64,000 bases of DNA from Bradysia coprophila. Its lineage: Eukaryota > Arthropoda > Insecta > Diptera > Sciaridae. The translations under genes and the position numbers were made by a program. Under the pieces are notes generated by a model, which did not search any database, was not told where the DNA came from, and worked only from the letters and a program-made list of their open reading frames with translations. Position 1 is the first letter of the stretch; each line of letters opens with the position of its first letter. Shown in pieces: positions 47,996 to 58,785 of the stretch. Location: assembly GCF_014529535.1 (NCBI RefSeq), contig NW_023503293.1:3614741-3678740 (forward strand), written 5' to 3'.

Positions 47996-49290
47996 ATGAG
48001 TGACGAAGAAAACACGATGAATGGGTGAGTCATGCGTTTAGTCTTCACCGTACAGAAACAGTTTACTGAAAAAATTCTCCGCAAACTGTCCTCGTTTGCT
48101 ATTTTCAATTCATTCTTGAATTTTTCATGTAGTAACATCAACACCGGTCCCGTTCCGAAAACATTCGAATATCACATGAAGCACACAAAACGTGGTAGCG
48201 CACTGATATTCAATCACGAAGTATTTGCAAATCCTAATGAATACGGAAAGAGATCGGGAACCAATCTGGATTGTGAAAGAATGTCACAAACTTTGACGGA
48301 TCTCCATTTTAATGTAACAGTGTACAATGACTTGCCGCTCGCTGAAATAATGCATCGAATGAGGCAAGGTATAGTATACCGTTTCCGGAAAATGATCGAT
48401 TGCGATAAGGAAGCCACATTATGCTAATGTTTTCCGTTTTTAGCATCTCAACAGGACTTCACGGATCATGACTGCATATTGATGGTCATTCTATCGCATG
48501 GTAAAGAAGACCTGAAAATTGCTGCTCATGATAGCGAATACAGTTTGGCCAGTGTTTTCCACTATTTCAAGGACAGCCAGTGCCCGTCTTTGAAGGGCAA
48601 ACCGAAACTCTTTTTTATTCAAGCATGTCAGGGTTCTGCGGTCGATCCTGGAATTGAATTGAAATCAAACCATCAACACGCATCAAACAGTCGTCAAGAG
48701 CCTGAATTTTGTTTGAAAAATAGCTTCATTGGCTGTTACAATGTGATCATTCCACCAGACTTTCTCATAGCTTATTCCACCATCCCAGGTAATTTTGTTA
48801 GTTCAAAAAACGACGAAATTGCAATTCACAGAACCAAAAAAATGACTCAATTTTAATGGTTTTTTGTTTGCTTCGGCTCGCTTTTTCGGATAGAGAAGGA
48901 TTTGTATTAAAACATTCGTCGCACCACTCGAACGAATCGTAATGTCGTTGCCATTTTAGGATTTGTTTCCTGGCGTAACTCAAATGGATCGTGGTTTATA
49001 CAGACTCTGTGCGATTTGCTCAATGAAAGCGGCAAAACGCAAGACATCCTCACTTTACTAACATCCGTAAAACGTCGCGTAGCAACAGATTACTGTGAGT
49101 TCTGATGGTTCTGATCCTTTTGTTCATTATTCCGATATATTGTTCGATTTCATTTTATTCGTCGCTAGGCTCAAACACCGAAGACAAGGCAATGGACAAA
49201 AAGCTTCAGATTCCAAGCACCATTACAACTCTTACGCGCTTATTAAAATTCACCGGTAAAGATGATATAGCCAGTACCAAAAGAAAGTAA
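47996..49290 (+). CDS. Short-prodomain (effector-type) caspase
   Basis: Exons 47996-48024, 48133-48368, 48444-48788, 48960-49094 and 49169-49290 (TAA) join in frame to 288 aa. This is a cytosolic cysteine protease that cuts after Asp during apoptosis. The prodomain is only about 20 residues, with no CARD or DED. Visible landmarks: Arg50 (KRSGTNLD), catalytic His107 (LSHG), catalytic Cys150 in the pentapeptide QACQG, and the small-subunit substrate-pocket segment GFVSWRNSNGSWFIQ with Arg209. Between Cys150 and the small subunit (IPPDFLIAYST) the only Asp is Asp156 in VDPGI, so the usual P1 aspartate for intersubunit cleavage is absent. The family call is firm, and closest to insect drICE/Dcp-1-like enzymes by active site and size. 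How it is activated is open. Neighbours are unrelated. Confidence 0.9.
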
Positions 49291-49318
49291 CGTCGTCTCT
49301 CTACGTTTCTGCATGGGT

Positions 49319-49351
49319 ATATATGTCTATATATATATATAGACATATACA
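49319..49351. repeat. Perfect AT palindrome just past the caspase stop
   Basis: TATATGTCTA and TAGACATATA flank a TA run about 30 bases after the TAA. In the transcript it would form a 3'-UTR stem-loop. It is also what a simple TA microsatellite with symmetric flanks would look like. Confidence 0.6.
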
Positions 49352-50566
49352 AGCCCGGAAACATGACTGTTGATCTCAGTTAATTTTTAAAAGATGTGAA
49401 CACAATTTTATTCATTCTTTTATTTAAAATTTAAAATTATTTCCTGATTTTTTGATAACGTAAAAAATAAATAAAAAATTAGCTAAAAGACTGGAGATAA
49501 AGTCTACCATCTGCTTGTTTCGATTTCTTCGGTAGAGATTAACAACGACCATCGAAACAAGAAAATATTATAGAAGTTTTTGGGTCCTTAATTTTTATAG
49601 ATAATCACGAAGTTTTTCATCGATTTTATATAAAAATTGTAAATTATATTTCAATGTTTGTTGTGATTTTCCATAGAGAGACTCGCCGTAGCTCAACTAA
49701 CAATTTCGCCATTGTGATTGCCAAATATTTCACCTACGGATTGTAAATTATTCCAGTGAAAGACACTTTTTGTTCCCACAAACGAAGTTTTCAATCCATC
49801 TAATTCCAATTCATTGTTGTGTGCAATAATAAAATTCTCTCACTGTACAATAATTAGTTATAGTTTAATTTTTGTAAATTTTAATAAAATTGAAAAACCT
49901 TTTTATGGTCAACTTTGCCATTTGAGTGTATTTGTGACAAAAATCGGGAAAAAATCTTGCAACATACCCAAAGCCTCGTAAATGTTAGCGAGTTAACGTG
50001 AATGATTTTCTAACTTCATTTCGTTTGAGTATACACGTACCAAAGCACCTAGCAGGGTCACGAAACTTACCAAAATTGTATTCCTATGATGAGATCAGTT
50101 TAGTACTGTAATCGAAGTGTGCGAATATTTCCATAGCTTTGTTTTTCAAGTCACTACAAAATTACCATTAAGACTGCTAATGGTATTATTGATATCAAAA
50201 AACTACTCTATTTGACGTGGTAAAACCTCTATTACCCTACTAGGTGCTTTGCACGTGCGCCTTACTATTCATAGAGGTAATTTCAATGTTTCCTTTCGTT
50301 GAACGAATTTTAAATAAACGTGTAAGTTTCCATTCTTAGCGAAATCCTCTGAGCTGTTGCTGAGAACCAGTACCAGCGTCCAGCCAGTACTCGTGAAACA
50401 ACAAGGACCTAAGGCTTAAATTGGATTTGACATAGTGTATAGGGAGAAGGGTTCTGAGCAGTGCTGTGCCTAACCTCATTGCTGACTTTTCTCGCTGCTG
50501 TTGACAACGTTGTACTACTGTAGTCAAGACTAAACTTTAAGGCCACGCAGATTGCCATTTTATTAG

Positions 50567-50672
50567 ATACTCGAGAACACACCACTTCTCATGATTTTTT
50601 ATAAGAAAATTCACCACATTATCATGGTGACGATGATCACAACGAGAGGTGAATTTTTTGTATGAAGGAAGC
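50567..50672. mobile_element. ACACACCAC-family MITE, copy 3, right end missing
   Basis: ATACTCGAGAACACACCACTT starts the copy, preceded, as in copy 2, by GCCATTTTATTAG. AGGTGAATTTTTTGTATGAA is the last shared block, and the right terminal repeat is absent. Confidence 0.55.
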
Positions 50673-51074
50673 CAGTGAAGGTGTTTACTATCGCAATTTT
50701 TCTCGTAATTTTGGATTTTCTATATAAAAAGTTGTATACGTATCTGTTGTGGACGGTTGATTTTAGGCACTGTCGCTTGTGGTTTGGGCAAAAAGTCGTG
50801 AAATTGCCATAAATGTCACTCTATATGGAGAGTTTTATCACAGTTTTATTGGTGTTTCGTATACTTGTGGAGCATAATTGGGTACTCGGGCTTTAATATT
50901 GTAATTTGGGTCGTGTTTCTAAATCACGAAAGGAAAATTAATTATTTCTAATGTTTCTTGAGCTTCTTGACTCTATCGAGCGCTTAGACTTCTTGGCTAT
51001 TCCTTTCGGCTTTTCCGTTCGTTAAAACAAAACAAAAAAATTCTTGCTTTTGCAGTTCGCATTTATTTTCTCTT

Positions 51075-52344
51075 TCAACATCTCTGGTCCAATCTATCGC
51101 GATATCCTACACACTTAGTTACGACTCCAATAACGGCATCGATAATAGACAACAGAGTAATTCGTGACTGTCTCACGGGAAAGTAGCAAGTTTTACTATT
51201 GTCTAAAATATAGTTACGAACATCCGGTCCATAAGGGATCAACAAAGCAATGTATCGCTGAATATATTCGTCGATGTCGACAAACTTTGGACTGTCCTCT
51301 TGCAAGAGATCGGGTAGTTCCAATGCGAATTCCTTTAAATCTCTTATCTCTTTCTCTAGTGTATCGTACGTACATTCTGGATGAGAACGTTTGTTGCTAG
51401 TGTACGCGGCTTGGACTCTATTAACATTGACCAGTACAAAGTTGCGGAGATTAGAAATGAATCCGTTCGAATAGCATTCGGTTTCGTCTTGCGGGATTGG
51501 TCTTTTGTCCTAAAATAAAATCCGTTAAACTTTTACTTCCAATCATTTCTTCTCAATGAAAACTTACAATTTTAATGCAATTGCAATCACGAGCACCCGT
51601 CCAGACAATATCAAATAGATCAGAAGCACTAAACTTGTACTGAGTGTGGTCACTTCCCTCTATCAGTAGTGCATCCGCTTTCAATTGCGAACACGCCAAC
51701 AAACCAACCAAAACATTTTCTGCACTAGCATATACAGGCGGTCGTGCTTGAATCAATATTTGAGCACAGTCTGGCGTATACGTTGTGAATGAGCATTTTG
51801 TATAGACATTGAAAACCTTGGATCGGTATTCAGCAAATTTACTGTACGCTGTCATGATCGTCGATGTACAATTATTTTCAGTGCACGAGAAATATGCGTC
51901 CACGACTGCCAATGTCCTCGCATGCATTTCGTTTACATGGATATGATACTTCGAAAAATCACATTTCTTATTCTTATTTGGGACAGACAAGTTAATGCGA
52001 ACTGTGTTAAAATTTTGATTAACTTGATTCACATATCTAGTTTTTGAATTGCATTGTCTGATATCCGTGGGTCTGTCGATGTAAGCCTGAGTTAAAGATT
52101 GTTTTAAAGAAAATTATAAAATTGTTTTTTGTCTCATTATTACCAAATTGAGACAATCACATTGTCTTTGTTTTAGGAAACTGCTGAAGGGATTAGACAA
52201 ATTCGGAACGAAGTCTTCCTGACATTTAGTGGCTTGGGATGCGTGAATCAAACAGATCTGTAAGAAATGAACATATTTCAACTTTCTACGATTTGCATAA
52301 TCCTAAATTCACACCCAAGCAATGAATACGGCAATTAAATTCAT
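51075..52344 (-). CDS. Cysteine-rich secreted protein of unknown function
   Basis: Four minus-strand exons join in frame: 52344-52315, 52257-52144, 52086-51568 and 51509-51075, giving 365 aa. The first exon has only ten codons (MNLIAVFIAW); with exon 2 (ICLIHASQATKC) it forms a typical signal peptide cleaved near ASQA. The donor of exon 1 is GTGTGA, weak but canonical GT; the others are GTAATA and GTAAGT. The mature protein has about 17 Cys, including CDC, CNC and CTENNC clusters, and no transmembrane segment. I do not recognise a domain. Even spacing of Cys pairs in the two halves hints at an internally repeated disulfide fold, which I could not prove by eye. It is convergent with the caspase gene 1.8 kb away. 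The frame-preserving junctions and the reconstructed signal peptide make it a convincing gene. Confidence 0.8.
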
Positions 52345-52875
52345 TGATAGTACACGTTCGGATAGAGCAGCACAGACGTTCACACACTAGAAGGAATTTG
52401 GCAGTCGTGTAGCCTTTTATTGATTGATGTTTCAATATTAGGTCAGATATTGTTTGCCAAAGATATGTTATTGTCTTTTTCATTTTTTTTTCTTGGCGCT
52501 CTATTAAAAACATTTGCGCATATTTCTGTACAAACACTGATTCCAGGTACTTATCGGGTACACGGGTACAGTAAAAAAACATAGCTAATGCCGACCCGTA
52601 CGAAACACCTATTCACCTATTTAGTGTGAAACTCTTTATTTCTCTTACTTCATACTCTTCTCTACTGAAAAACCTTTTATTTGACGTATCACTTACAAGT
52701 GTAACGTTTAAATGTCGAAAAACCGTCGAATCCAAAATCCAAAATCACTCATCTTCGAACTTAGCCTGTCTTTTGACATTACCAAACGGGAAAAAAAAGA
52801 ATTTTCAAAATCGGATGCGTTTTACCAATACTCTCTCTAGCATCCCAACTCTCTCAAATAATCGACTTAGGGGGG

Positions 52876-53089
52876 AATAGTACATTACTATGCAAGGGAA
52901 GTAAAGTGATATCTCGTATCCAGATGATTAAAAGTAACCGAGGGCTTTAGCCCGAGGTACATTTACTCATCGTGATACGAGATATCACTTTATTTTCCGT
53001 GTGTAGTACGGCGTTTTACTATGCGAGTGATGTAAAGGTTATTGCCTATACATGTAATAGCCTTATTACATGCACCAGCATAGTAAAAT
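52876..53089. mobile_element. 214-bp MITE (GTGATATCTCGTATC family), copy 1
   Basis: Terminal segments TTACTATGC and GCATAGTAA are inverted. The inner palindrome AAAGTGATATCTCGTATC / GATACGAGATATCACTTT surrounds CCGAGGGCTTTAGCCCGAGG. A second copy with only a few substitutions lies 1069 bp downstream. Confidence 0.85.
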
Positions 53090-53159
53090 AAATTTGAGAA
53101 ACGCTGATTTTTAATATGGCTTAAACACAACAACAACAACACGAGCGAACAAAGTAGCA

Positions 53160-53400
53160 GTGATTCATAAACGTATCTACCACTACCACCTTAATAATTG
53201 TATTTTGGTTGCTAGGGAGGGTATTGGTTTTACTCAAGTTATCGTGCAGACAGACAGAGGGACGGACGGACATTTTTTTTCGCTGATTTGGCATCTCTGG
53301 ACAACCACAATAGGTTTCCCCTTACTTAGGGAGTCCAGTTCGACGTGTGACAAACGTAAGCGTAAACCTATAAGACCCCAGTACTTCGTACGGGTCTAAA
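53160..53400. repeat. CAGACAGAGGGACGGACGG-containing dispersed repeat
   Basis: The block has a GACAGACAGAGGGACGGACG core, then TTTGGCATCTCTGGACAA and ends in AGTACTTCGTACGGGTCTAA. GC-rich islands of this style are common as transposon-derived non-coding repeats in insect genomes, and the 79-codon open frame across it has no meaning I can see. The class is unknown. Confidence 0.35.
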
Positions 53401-53944
53401 AATGTGTAGAGGTAATTCTGATATAGAGGTATCTATATAGATCTATACTGTATGTTTGATAATATACTGAGAGTAGATCAGGGCCGATCGGAGCTACAAA
53501 GGCTATACTAGGACTGAATGTACACAGAGCTGGCAACAATTTTTGTTAAAAAGTAAGTAATGATCTCGAATTTGAAATTGGTATTGATTTTTCTACTGGA
53601 ATGTAATATAAGGTAAAGTATCGTGGTAGTAGTTCAGCAGCGGAAAAAATTTTTCGTTTTCCGGATAGTCACAAAAATTTGTATAGCACGAACTTCGATT
53701 TCAAAATGTTGTGGTTCGTGATATGATTTGTATGGTAAGACACGATACACGATATTCTGAAATCCATACAATAGCACGAATCACGATCAGCATAGAACCC
53801 GCCCGGATGATCAATAAAGTATCTATTACGCTTAAGGTGAGAATTCTAAGATTTCAAACTTTGAGGGTTAATTCTACGTGTTTCCGTAAGCTCTAATAGA
53901 AAATTGTGAAATTGTAAGGTCTCAAAATTTTCCATCAGTCCATA

Positions 53945-54158
53945 AATAGTACATTACTATGCAAGGGAAGTAAAGTGATATCTCGTATCCAGATGAGTAA
54001 AAGTAACCGAGGGCTTAAGCCCGAGGTACATTTACTCATCGTGATACGAGATATCACTTTATTTTCCGTGTGTAGTACGACGTTTTACTATGCGAGTGAT
54101 GTAAAGGTTATTGCCTATACATGTAATAGCCTTATTACATGCACCAGCATAGTAAAAT
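53945..54158. mobile_element. 214-bp MITE (GTGATATCTCGTATC family), copy 2
   Basis: Same element and orientation as 52876-53089. I see three differences: GATGAGTAAA for GATGATTAAA, CTTAAGCCC for CTTTAGCCC, and TACGACG for TACGGCG. Such similarity indicates recent movement or a local duplication; the sequences between and around the copies differ. Confidence 0.85.
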
Positions 54159-54159
54159 C

Positions 54160-55389
54160 CGTTACTTCTAGTCGGAACTTCACCAATCTCATTACCTGCT
54201 AGAATTTTTAATTTAAAATGCAGACTCCTCGGCTTCCTTCGGGACTTTCCCCAATTCACAGTCAGTTGTGGCCTGGAGTCGACAAACCTTGCCATATCTA
54301 TATAAAGCGCTTTTAAATGTTTATTCAGCCGATCGTTGTCACTTACAGAACGGCAAGGTCAATACGGAAAAACTTTTAAATTCCTTTTCTGATTTGAAGT
54401 TCTATCAACTGTTGCAGTTAAAGTCTTTCAATTTAATTCAGTTATCATTGCTGTTAGTGGCAGAAGACATAGTTGTCTGTAAAAAGTTAAATACTATAGT
54501 CCCAGTAATACCTTGAATTGTCTGGAATCGATTCAATCATGAAATGATATTGTCAACAGCAACATCGAATCGTCAATCAGTGCCAACAACAGTGCCGACA
54601 ATTGCGGCTAGTCAGATTTCGGCTCCCGGGAACACCTCAAAAACAATTTATAAAATTAAAAGATAAAACTCTAGATTTTTAGAATTTTTTTTAGAGTAAT
54701 GTCATGACTCCTCAACAGCAATCTATCTCGAAACAACGAATTTCACTAAATGGGTGTTGAATTTGAAATTGACGAAATCGACCCACCCTATATTTAACAG
54801 CGAAGTGTATGTCTCTATTCATGTTTCTTTTATTTACTAACACTATTCGAAGAATGTTCTAAAAGCAGAACTTAAAATATGCTTCACTCATGTCCCACCA
54901 ATAAAGACGGATCTAAAAAGAACACTTCAAATATTGAAGTGACATCTTATTGCCGATTGGGGTATGCATTGCACGTCCACCTAGGTTGTGTCCTCCTTTA
55001 AAAACCAATTTCTGATCAATCAAAATGAAAAAGGAAAACGAAATTAACTCAATGCACTGCGCATTGTCGAACATGCGAACGTGTCATCGTCGTCAATATG
55101 CATATTATATCCATCATCAAATTAACAATTATCCAGGAAACTACCACGTTATACCGAGTATCTACTCGTGAAATGTTTTCCATAGATACGAGCTCATAAA
55201 TAACTTCGCTGGATGGTGTTAAATCGATAACGCAGTTCCTAATCATTTCGATCCGAGTAATGCACATAATATTGCATGTAGGCCTTGATTGTTTTCTTTT
55301 CGATCTTTCTACGAAAAACCAATTCTAAATATATTTTGAGTCTCAGTAACGTAATCGAGCACGAAGAGTCTCATTGAAGATTAAGTAGC
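54160..55389. other. Non-coding spacer upstream of the enkurin gene
   Basis: No gene is recognised. Open frames are short and without motifs. The segment from about 55280 to the ATG at 55390 is the likely promoter and 5' UTR of enkurin, but I see no clear TATA or initiator. Confidence 0.4.
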
Positions 55390-56270
55390 ATGGCGATGCC
55401 ATACATCATTCATCACGATGAAAATATTTACAGTCTTGACGAGAAGGCAATAATCAAACTGAAGAAACCACCACTGTAAGTAGCCATCGTTTGAAAATCG
55501 AAATAAAATTCAAATTAATCGGACAACAATTCCGTAGATACTGTTCGAAGTTCCGGAAAGAGATTGTAACCAGTGCTAAGGAATCGTCGCAGAAAGCACA
55601 TCACAAGACAATGGGCTATGCAGAAGTACCATTAAGTAGACCCGACGAATTCACGAAAATGAATAGCCGAATTTGTCCTCCTCGACCTATTACCGATCGC
55701 CATCGATGCAAACCAAAACCTCCCATACCCGCACCAATAGTCTGTCGAAAAAGTGCCGATAACATCAATTTCCGAGTGAAAAACATTCGCTCCGCTGTCA
55801 TGACCAATCCGAGTCGACCCCTGCCTCGGTACGTCGATACTAGGAACGGAGACTTCCACGATTTGAAAAGATCCGGCCTAGTACCGAAATACATTCACCA
55901 ACCGCAATTCGGAAAGATTCCAAAGTATCTGGCCAAACGGATTTACGATGCGAATATGCAAGAGGAGCAAATTCGTCAGCAGCCATTGTGTCGATTTATT
56001 ACACAACCAGAACGAACGGCATTACTGGAGGTAAACTTTGATACGATTTTTATTGCGACTGCTATGTCTCCCATTTAACTCCTTCAGGGCTTAAAATCGA
56101 ATTGGCAAGATCTGCAGACCATTTATCAAGGACTCTCGCTGATGACCGATACAATTCCGAAGAAGCAAAGGAAAACTGCTCTGGAGAATAATCTCAGACA
56201 GCTGGAAAAGGACATTTTACTGATGGAGAACCATCGCTACATCTACGTATTCGATGATGACAATGAATAG
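55390..56270 (+). CDS. Enkur: Enkurin (ciliary/flagellar adaptor)
   Basis: Exons 55390-55475, 55538-56030 and 56088-56270 join in frame to 253 aa, close to the ~256 aa of vertebrate enkurin. The N-terminal KKPPLYCSKFRK (across the first junction) and KTMGYAEVPLSRPDEF match the family, as do the Pro-rich KPKPPIPAP, RYVDTRNGDFHDL and SGLVPKYIHQP. The C-terminal enkurin domain begins LLEGLKSNWQDLQ and has SIPKKQRK-like TIPKKQRK and a final helix LEKDILLMENH. Enkurin is a structural protein of axonemal doublet microtubules and interacts with calmodulin and TRPC channels in sperm. In an insect it is expected in sperm flagella and chordotonal cilia; this is inference from the family. AATAAA lies at 56338. 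It is convergent with Arl2. Confidence 0.92.
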
Positions 56271-56387
56271 AATTGATGTGCTTTTTCATTTTCGTTTTAA
56301 TTTGTTGGTAATTTGCAATTTGCACACATCGAATTTGAATAAATTATTTGAGTCGACACCACAACACAGTTTTTGACTGGACGAATG

Positions 56388-57310
56388 TTATTCGAGTGTA
56401 AAGATTCGCTTCGCTATGTCATCTAGCAGCCAGTCGACAGACGCTAACAATTTATTGCCGGTCACAGCACTTACTCCAACCACAGTCCAGTGATGCGTGG
56501 TGATAGAATCCAGTTCTAATGCCTTCGGAAATTGAAGAGTGAAAAAAATGTCAAGTCGAAGTAACTACAAAACTGCCTCAATCTTACATCCTTGATATCT
56601 TGGGCGCTTAACGCACCAGGAAGATCCTGTTTATTTGCCAGGACCAGTAATGTCGCTCCAGCCAAGCGTTCTTCCTCCAACAGAACTTTCAACTCATCCC
56701 GACACGTTTCCATACGCATACGATCCGCACTGTCGACCACCCACACGAGACCGTCGGTGCATTCGAAATAATTTCGCCAATACGATCGCAGAGACTTTTG
56801 ACCACCAACGTCCCACATATTCAATGTGTAGCCACGATGTTCCAGAGTTTTTATGTTAAAGCCCAATGTGGGTGAAATTGTATCGATTGGTTCGCCGTTG
56901 AAACGTTTCAGTATTGTTGTTTTGCCAGCGTTATCAAGACCGCTATTCATTTTTGTTAATTTGGTCAAGGAAAGTCTTATTTTCGTAAGAAATCATTGAA
57001 GAGAGAAAAACTTCGTGTCAGCGAACGTCAAACAGTGACTCAGAAATCGGATATTAGTCTTTTAAACTTAACGAATGGTACATTATCACTTGCTGATACG
57101 TACACCAATTGGTATTTTCCCAATTTATTCAGTATAACAGTTGATGACCGGAACAATGAAACAGATGGTAAGCTACCGTCCAGGTGAAATGGACTGTTCG
57201 ACCGAATCGAAGTTTTTCTTCTCTTTTCCTTGTCAAAAAGGATACAGTAACAGAATTCTCATCTCCTTTTCTTTCTGCCGGATCTTCTTCAGCACTGTTA
57301 GGAATCCCAT
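56388..57310 (-). CDS. Arl2: ADP-ribosylation factor-like protein 2
   Basis: Minus-strand exons 57310-57246, 56942-56588 and 56522-56388 join in frame to 184 aa, the exact length usual for Arl2. It is a small GTPase that works with tubulin cofactors TBCD/TBCE in tubulin dimer assembly and releases lipidated cargo from PDE6D/UNC119-type carriers. Motifs: Gly2 (MGFLTVLKK), P-loop GLDNAGKTT formed across the first junction, switch [16 protein letters not shown], switch [22 protein letters not shown] guanine-specificity motif and SAVTG. The short first exon contains only 21 complete codons and is separated by a 303-bp intron, so simple ORF finding would give a false N-terminus. The sequence is highly conserved and looks functional. 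Confidence 0.95.
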
Positions 57311-57717
57311 TTTTGTTTAGAAACTAATTTTCGGTTCTTTAAACTACAAACTGGTGTTTTGATCACTGTAAACAAAATGTTATGGGTTGTCTTTATGGGT
57401 ATGTGTGTTCGTGTGTGTGTTCATGAATGAGTCAGAGAGTATGTCAACTTTTCGCAAACGAAAGTTCAAAATATGAACGCAGCCACTGGCCTGAAGCTTT
57501 TCTTTAAATGGATTGACTAAATATTATCATAAATTTTACACTCGAGACATGTTAACGCTGATGCTAAAAATTACATTGGCACCCTGACAGGATTAAAAAT
57601 GACAGCGCCATCATGCTACCTCCTAGGCTTAACTCTGAGAAAATCGATTTTTTTAAATATGCACGAAAATAGTTATTTACGTATCGATTGAGTAGGCCGA
57701 AAGAGTTACGTATTAAG

Positions 57718-57836
57718 TTTTGTATGCTTGCTAAGAGGACCGAAAGTAAAGAAATGTCAATTTAAGGGGCGAAAGCGAAAGCTTTCGCCCCGCGAATTGA
57801 CAGCTTTACTTTCGGTCCTCTTAGCAAGCATACAAA
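57718..57836. repeat. 118-bp hairpin of the GGGGCGAAAGTAAA family
   Basis: TTTGTATGCTTGCTAAGAGG, ACCGAAAGTAAAG and GTCAATT on the left are mirrored exactly on the right; the apex is GGGGCGAAAGC-GAAA-GCTTTCGCCCC. Only a few bases in the middle of each arm are unpaired. The arm sequence GGGGCGAAAG links it to the elements at 22592 and 23047. Confidence 0.8.
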
Positions 57837-58443
57837 CATTATTTTTGATTAATTTAATTGAATTTAATATCTGTGGTCACTTTTCGATCAAACAATTTAA
57901 AATCGAAGATTTTGTACACTTTTTAACAACTTCGATTTTCTCAGTTGAGGCATTTTTTCTCCAATTTTAGACCAAACAAACACTTACGACACAAACGATT
58001 CTCAGATTATTTTCAAAAACTTTTCTGTTCTACAACATTCTCTAAGAATTTAAGCCCATTTGAGCAAAAATTGAATCGTTTTCCCGATGAATTTACGAAT
58101 TTTCAAGTTCAAGATCCACTCAATTTTTCACAGTCGGAGAACTTTGACGACTCACAAAATATACTTTTTCGTCAAACTTCTTTCGGTTTTTATTTTTTCC
58201 AGTTAAATTGGACCCCAATTAGTCGAATAAGACTAATATAGCTAACAAAAATCTAAAAGTAAGTTTTTGGTAGAGGTCAAAATATGTAGGCAACCGAAAA
58301 CTCGAAAATTTAGCTTCTTTGATTTTACGCAAGTTGTAAATCAATTTTTAAAAATTTTTAAAATCGATATTTCACATCAAGGGATGAAAACAATTTGTTG
58401 TGGACTACGCCAGTCTTGATCCCTTACCCATCGCACACCCCCA

Positions 58444-58667
58444 TTTTTCATACCTATTACCCAAAAAGGTCGACCTCGTCGCACTTTTTCTCCGTTGGAT
58501 ATGAAAAATATTATTCGTACCATGGACTAAACCTCTCATACGCTAAAAAATACTTTTAGTCCTAGGTACGAAATATTCTATTAGTCCGTGGTACGAATAG
58601 TATTTTTCATATTGGATGGAGAAAAAGTGTGACGAAGTCGCACTTTTCGGGTCCCAGGTATGAAATA
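58444..58667. mobile_element. Foldback element, about 220 bp
   Basis: TTTTTCATACC at the left pairs with GGTATGAAATA at the right. Inside, CGTCGCACTTTTTCTCC, ATGAAAAATATTATTCGTAC and CATGGACTAA are mirrored by TTAGTCCGTG, GTACGAATAGTATTTTTCAT and GGAGAAAAAGTGTGACG. No coding capacity. Confidence 0.6.
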
Positions 58668-58711
58668 GTTATTTTCGCAACAAGTGACGAAAAGTAGGAT
58701 TTTCCATTGCC

Positions 58712-58785
58712 TTTTTTAGGCACTAGATGTGTAGAGGCCGCAGGCCGAGTGTGACAATACACATCGTGTGCCTAAAAAATCATTT
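58712..58785. repeat. Palindrome of the GGCACTGGATGTGTA family, second copy
   Basis: TTTTTTAGGCACTAGATGTG and GAGGCCGCAGGCCGAGTGTG then ACACATCGTGTGCCTAAAAAA form a hairpin. It shares the outer arms and the AGGCCGCNGGCCG apex with the palindrome at 26128-26200, about 32 kb away. Confidence 0.6.

Larger units (their letters stand above)
49291..51074. other. Spacer between convergent caspase and secreted-protein genes
   Basis: No gene is seen. It contains AATAAA signals for the caspase (49466 and later). At about 50040-50258 an inverted pair, CAAAGCACCTAGCAGGG / CCCTACTAGGTGCTTTG, bounds a small foldback related to sequence at 40900-40975. A truncated copy of the ACACACCAC MITE (50567-50672) and a partial GGACGGTTGATTTTAGGCAC element (about 50752) follow. 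Confidence 0.5.

Noticed and set aside
48032-48131. Upstream extension of the caspase reading frame (MRLVFTVQKQ...)
   Set aside because: It is read-through of the intron 48025-48132; the GTGAGT donor and GTAG acceptor join MSDEENTMNG in frame to NINTGPVP instead.
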